Shown here: positions 5,506-5,573 of the stretch, piece by piece | Layout: each line of letters opens with the position of its first letter | Numbering within the stretch: the first letter of the stretch is position 1 | DNA from: JAHHLP01 sp041609895 | GTDB lineage: Bacteria; Bacteroidota; Rhodothermia; Rhodothermales; JABDKH01 | Assembly: GCA_041609895.1 (NCBI GenBank) | Contig: JBFIPX010000213.1 | Span: forward strand, 1-5,573 | Length of the DNA stretch: 5,573 nt | Direction: 5' to 3' | The notes under the pieces: model-generated | Databases searched by the model: none | Seen by the model: the letters and a program-made list of their open reading frames with translations, nothing else | Told to the model about the DNA's origin: nothing | Made by a program: the position numbers and the translations under genes

Positions 5506-5573
5506 TCACTGAGGCGACTCTTCCTGCTCAGTCGAGAGCAGTGCAGCGATCCCCTCGACGAGTCCGACGACTC
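5506..5573 (-). CDS. hrcA: 3' end of probable heat-inducible repressor HrcA (partial)
   Basis: Only the last 21 codons are in the window, reading VVGLVEGIAALLSTEQEESPQ-like residues in the frame that ends at a TGA (5506-5508). The VV-x-LVE-x-IA-x-LLS pattern agrees with the C-terminal helix of HrcA, and hrcA-grpE-dnaJ is a common order, which is the stronger argument. HrcA represses heat-shock operons by binding the CIRCE inverted repeat upstream of the operon; that site would lie beyond the window. The stop is 15 bases before the TTG start of grpE. The identification rests on context and a short tail, so another gene cannot be excluded. Confidence 0.6.
   Translation of the reverse strand, partial: VVGLVEGIAALLSTEQEESPQ

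Noticed and set aside
5560..5573. GAGTC/GACTC inverted repeat as a possible CIRCE half-site
   Set aside because: It is only 5 bp with a 4-nt loop, lies in the hrcA coding tail, and does not match the TTAGCACTC-N9-GAGTGCTAA pattern; CIRCE is expected upstream of the operon.
1..5573. Mobile element, CRISPR array, tRNA or defence system
   Set aside because: No long terminal repeats, transposase motifs, spaced repeats or cloverleaf sequences were seen; the genes are ordinary chromosomal families.

Overview
The window reads as a chromosomal segment of a moderately GC-rich, free-living bacterium. The best guess is a Bacteroidota-type organism, possibly the Rhodothermia/Balneolia side. The reasons are the near absence of Shine-Dalgarno sequences, the hrcA-grpE-dnaJ order, and a pilin-like protein beginning MGQQQLLLLVLG of a kind I associate with those groups. 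This placement is inference. No mobile element, CRISPR array, tRNA or rRNA was seen, and all main genes are intact except hrcA, which is cut by the window edge.

Layout. Positions 1-478 hold a minus-strand pilin-like surface protein gene with a strong ribosome binding site and a candidate terminator just downstream. Positions 479-833 are a 355-base non-coding divergent intergenic region with two small hairpins. A DUF4342 gene (834-1151, plus) follows and ends at a good intrinsic terminator (1175-1208). Next is a plus-strand pair: a fold-type II PLP enzyme of the serine racemase / threonine dehydratase family (1291-2265), overlapping by four bases (ATGA) a TIGR02757/DUF2400 family gene (2262-3095). 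The rest is minus strand: the hrcA 3' end (5506-5573), grpE (4786-5490), dnaJ (3617-4783) and a flavin reductase-like gene (3023-3565). The flavin reductase gene runs tail-to-tail into the DUF2400 gene with a 73-base antisense overlap.

How the genes work together. HrcA (repressor), GrpE (nucleotide exchange factor) and DnaJ (J-domain co-chaperone) form a classic heat-shock operon serving DnaK, which is not in the window. The flavin reductase gene lies 51 bases behind dnaJ on the same strand and may be read through from it. The PLP enzyme and DUF2400 genes look translationally coupled, but no shared pathway is evident. The pilin-like gene stands alone here; any secretion or assembly genes would be outside the window.

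I do not see a clear undescribed system. The points most worth a second look are the pilin-like protein with a two-residue Met-Gly leader and no Glu5, the serine racemase-type active-site signature, and the antiparallel gene-tail overlap.
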